DNA of 22,122 nt from Pigoraptor chileana. Its lineage: Eukaryota > Opisthokonta > Filasterea. The stretch is from assembly GCA_943704495.1 (NCBI GenBank), contig CALSCR010000724.1:1-22122 (forward strand), given 5' to 3'. The position numbers and the translations under genes are program-made. Below, in pieces: positions 19,365-22,122 of this stretch. The first letter of the stretch is position 1. Each line of letters begins with the position of its first letter. The notes beneath the pieces were generated by a model. That model was given only the letters and a program-made list of their open reading frames with translations, was not told where the DNA came from and searched no databases.

Positions 19365-19914
19365 GGCATTTCGTTTGCCACATGACTTGGGTCTGCCGGT
19401 TTTTCCCCACAAATTATGGTCTGATCTTTATTGTGTGGCAATGTCGTTCTGCTGTTTCGCTGTCTGCTTTGTTGCGTTGTCGCGGTGCGTGCCGTGCGTC
19501 GGCGTCGGCGTCGTTTGTCGTTTTATTTTTGAGTTTTCATTTGCGTGCGGCGTAATTGAGGGAGGGGAACGGATGGATGCAATTCTGGCATTAGAAGGGA
19601 AGGAAAGACATGGAATCGGTTGAGGAAGAAGGGTTCAGCAGCCACTTGTATTCTTGCTTTTTGAAGCAAAGCCTGATTATTTGACGAGCTCTCGCAAACG
19701 ATTTGGCAATTAAAAACTTAATGGCTCAATTTAGGGTTCTCGTATCAGCAAGGGTTCTCATATATATGAGAACCCTTGGTATCCCTCCCTGAAAAAGATT
19801 CAGTATAACCAGACAATCATATTGCGAGTCGCTGCTTTGACGCACGCGCATAGTTTCATGTGTTTGTTGCAAGTATGTGACGGCAGACTTCCAGCAAATA
19901 TTTGAGAGGAAGTT
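19365..19914. other. Carrier 3' flank and cysteine protease promoter
   Basis: No gene is seen. The first 250 bases are T/G-rich 3' flank of the carrier; no AATAAA is obvious, and ATTAAA at 19709-19714 is a weak candidate. From about 19660 the sequence becomes AT-rich. It contains a direct repeat and a 30-bp palindrome, listed separately, about 140-180 bp upstream of the protease ATG. Confidence 0.5.
19733..19778. repeat. AGGGTTCTC repeats including a 30-bp perfect palindrome
   Basis: AGGGTTCTC occurs at 19733 and 19751 as an 18-bp-spaced direct repeat (AGGGTTCTCGTAT, AGGGTTCTCATAT). It occurs again inverted, so that 19749-19778 is a perfect palindrome with half-site CAAGGGTTCTCATAT. With no spacer it suits a dimeric DNA-binding protein, although it could also extrude as a hairpin. 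Confidence 0.7.
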
Positions 19915-21928
19915 ATGTGGAATGGAATGATGGGGTCGCCGTCACGGACCGGCCCTTGTGCGTCCTCGGCAACGATGCTGTGTGCGTTGGCCATTACTGC
20001 GGTTTTGATCTCCAATGCAGTGACGAGCACAACAGCCGCTGCGAATGTGACCTACGATAGTGCGAAGTTCGGCCATCAGAACCCGCACCGGTTTGTGCTT
20101 AGTGAGAATGATTCGTTGGAAGGCGCGTTCTCAAAGTTTGTGGCCCACTTTGGCAAATCGTATGCCGTCGACGGCGAGTACGAACGGCGCCGCGAGAACT
20201 TTCGGGTGGGTCTTAAGAAATTTGCTGTGCTTGCGTTGTGATGGCCCATGGGTTGCATGAAGGGTGGATAATGACCGTGCCAAACATTACATTTACCCTA
20301 GAAATGAATGCTTTTCTAATGAAACTATTGCAGCGGAGCATTGAGCGGCATGCGATGCTAAATGCGCGAGAAACAGCCGCCGGAGGCAAGGCGACGTTCG
20401 GCATCAACTTCCTCTCCGACCTCACCACAGACGAGTTTCGTGGTGCGTCCATTTAAACCTATGCTGTCAATGTTGCTGTTTGCATTGAAGGTTGTGTGCA
20501 GCCATCCGTGTCCTTACGCGGGATTGTTTGCGTGTATGCGTGTATGCGTGTATGCGTGTGGCAGGGAGGTATCTCTCAAGCTTGCCCGAAGCAGAAGTGC
20601 CCGCAGCGCGCGCACCAAGAGATTTGCGTCCGTTTGTCATCCCAGAGGGCATCCCGCAGTTCGTCGACCTGTGAGTATCCCTGCTGTCGCAGTTGTATTA
20701 GACTGCAGGCATATCGTACTTGTGGCCCTGTTGTAGTTATGGAATCGGAGCTAGTGAAATGCGTTTTCATTTGATCTGTGTGAGAGTTGCTCCACTTGGG
20801 TTGGTCTGGGGGCATGGATTGTGTGCTGTGGGTTGCCTTGTGGGCTTTTTCCATTGGCTCAGTTATTGTGCGTTCATTCGACTCACCGACCATTCACTGA
20901 CTCATTGGACTTCACAGTCGTCTCTCCAACCCGCCTGTACTGGGACCGATTCGCGACCAGCAAAAGGTGTGATCACATACCAATAGTGTATGAATGTATA
21001 TGGATATAGATATAGATATAGATATGCACCCCCTTGCCAAGAATAACATGGTAGTCGGCGTGTATGAAGTCCCCCCCCTTTTCTCGAATTGAAACGGTGT
21101 GTTTTTTGCGCGTCCCCTTATCTCTCGATTCCGATCCAGTGCGGCGGCTGCTGGTGAGTGGCTTGTTTGCTGTGTCTCTCATCGTGTGAGGCTTGCCGTA
21201 GTGCAGTCGTGATGCAGATATGGCGTGGCGTGCTTTCTGTTTTTGCGCTGCCATCTCGCTTAAACCCATCCGCACATGTGCATTTGCAGGGCCATCAGCA
21301 CGGTGGAGGTTGTGGAGACGGCGTATGCGACTGCTGGCCATCCTCCGCTTGCACTCAGCGCACAGCAGGTCATCTCATGTGACACGATGAGCTCTGCATG
21401 CACAGGCGGCCGACCAGAGCGTGCGCTTGCCTACATGCAGAAGGTTGGCGATCTTTTGGGCTTTTGTGTGCGATAAGTGACCAAACCTGAACCGCACATA
21501 CTTTGCGGGTTTTTGCCAAGTACTGATCCGTCGAGGCGTGTGCCTGTGCAGGAGGGACTGATGTTGGACGAGGTCTATCCGTTTGTCAGTGGAGAGGGTA
21601 CTGCGCCCCCCTGCTACTACGATGCACGCAAGGTCGCCCTCACCTTGGACGGCGCAGTGTGGAACTTTGCCACTGGCGAGGCTGACATGCTCAAGGCGTT
21701 TCTCTCCAACGGAACATTGTCTGTCGCTGTGAATGCCGACACGTGGGGCGATTATGTCGGTGGGTTTGCTCAATCCCGAGTGTGGCTGGACTGCGCTCTT
21801 CCCGACCAACAGCGGCTAATTGTTGTGTGTGCACCGTCAACCATTTAACGCAGAGGGAATCATCCAACGCCACTGCGATGGTACCTCTCCTAACCACGCC
21901 GTCCAGATTGTTGGCTACGATCTGCGAC
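19915..21928 (+). CDS. Papain-family (C1A) cysteine protease, 3' end beyond the window
   Basis: Coding exons: 19915-20205, 20334-20442, 20565-20670, 20918-20966, 21140-21153, 21290-21443, 21552-21759, 21854-21928. An intron opens at 21929 (GTAAGT) and leaves the window. All phases agree over 335 codons. Residues about 20-45 contain a hydrophobic signal segment (MLCALAITAVLISNAV). The I29 inhibitory propeptide follows (about 68-133; ERFNIN-like EYERRRENFRRSIERHAMLN, then FGINFLSDLTTDEF). The mature domain has oxyanion Gln183, catalytic Cys189 in CGGCW (usually CGSCW) and catalytic His325 in PNHAVQIVGYD. The catalytic Asn exon should lie past the right edge. It is likely a secreted or lysosomal cathepsin-type enzyme. 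Several short introns carry microsatellites. Confidence 0.9.
21003..21024 (+). repeat. GATATA microsatellite in a protease intron
   Basis: GATATA is repeated nearly four times in the intron 20967-21139. In the intron 20443-20564, GTGTATGC-type units are similarly repeated around 20531-20558. Both are simple repeats without coding signal. Confidence 0.8.
21140..21153 (+). other. 14-nt micro-exon encoding the catalytic cysteine motif
   Basis: TGCGGCGGCTGCTG encodes Cys-Gly-Gly-Cys and two bases of Trp. It is bounded by acceptor GATCCAG and donor GTGAGT. The exon before ends RDQQK in phase 0 (20966), and the exon after starts G-GCC-ATC-AGC (21290), completing CGGCWAIS. Without it the frame shifts and the active site is lost, so correct inclusion is required for an active enzyme. 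Confidence 0.85.
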
Positions 21929-22030
21929 GTAAGTATGCAATGTTACACAAACGCAACAGATACGAAACACGCGGGTGTATGAAGCTAACATTGATGGACA
22001 ACTCGTCAGTATGACTGTCTGTCTTTATCG

Positions 22031-22036
<6 letters not shown>

Positions 22037-22078
<42 letters not shown>

Positions 22079-22122
22079 GAGTCCATGGGCACAGCGCCTA
22101 TGACACTGACTTGAATCCTACA
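22037..22122 (+). repeat. Intron-tail repeat, copy C, cut by the window edge
   Basis: A (CT)19 run at 22037-22074 leads directly into the repeat core, of which 48 of 53 positions are visible (22075-22122). It matches copy B at 44 of 48 and copy A at 43 of 48 positions without gaps. It lies in the intron that opens at 21929 in the protease gene. CTGAC at 22106-22110 puts the candidate branch-point A at 22109. By analogy with the other copies, an acceptor is expected about 15-35 nt past the window edge. Confidence 0.85.

Noticed and set aside
1-22122. tRNA, rRNA, CRISPR arrays, transposase, reverse transcriptase or virus-derived genes
   Set aside because: None recognised on either strand by reading. 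The repeats seen are microsatellites, palindromes and the short intron-tail family.

Overview
The window is nuclear DNA from an intron-rich eukaryote, probably a unicellular, flagellated one. Introns are short (about 55-420 nt) and mostly GT-AG, many with a CTGAC-type branch site close to the acceptor. Gene content (a CDKL5-type kinase, a DLC1-type SAM-RhoGAP-START protein, Dna2) leans toward an opisthokont or holozoan protist. A bacterial-type mitochondrial histidyl-tRNA synthetase argues against a typical animal. The lineage is inferred from protein resemblance only.

Layout: 1-847, upstream flank with short inverted repeats. 848-4234 (+), CDKL5-like kinase, 11 coding exons. 4235-5202, intergenic plus a likely 5'UTR intron. 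5203-9883 (+), DLC1/STARD12-like Rho GTPase-activating protein, 14 coding exons. 9884-10440, AT-rich spacer with an E2F-like site. 10441-16136 (+), Dna2 nuclease-helicase, 6 or 7 exons. 16137-16485, convergent 3' ends. 16486-18006 (-), mitochondrial histidyl-tRNA synthetase, no introns. 18007-18491, divergent promoter with four clustered CACGTG boxes. 18492-19364 (+), mitochondrial carrier, no introns. 19365-19914, spacer with a 30-bp perfect palindrome. 19915 to beyond the right edge (+), papain-family cysteine protease, 8 exons seen.

The exon models were built by hand from splice sites, reading phase and family motifs. They close exactly: 703 codons plus stop for the kinase, 850 plus stop for the RhoGAP, and 1645 or 1600 plus stop for Dna2, depending on one optional intron. 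The genes do not form one pathway. HisRS and the carrier share a promoter region and are both mitochondrial. The kinase and RhoGAP are signalling proteins, Dna2 acts in DNA replication and repair, and the protease is secretory or lysosomal.

The most unusual feature is a repeat family seen in three different genes. A 53-nt core, usually behind a CT-rich tract, lies at the 3' end of two defined introns and, in truncated view, at the right edge of the window. It carries a CTGAC branch-site match and the start of a pyrimidine tract. It looks like an introner-like element, or a mobile sequence that brings 3' splice signals with it. Also notable are a 14-nt micro-exon encoding the protease's catalytic cysteine, a 15-nt micro-exon in the START domain, and a GC-AG intron in the kinase gene.
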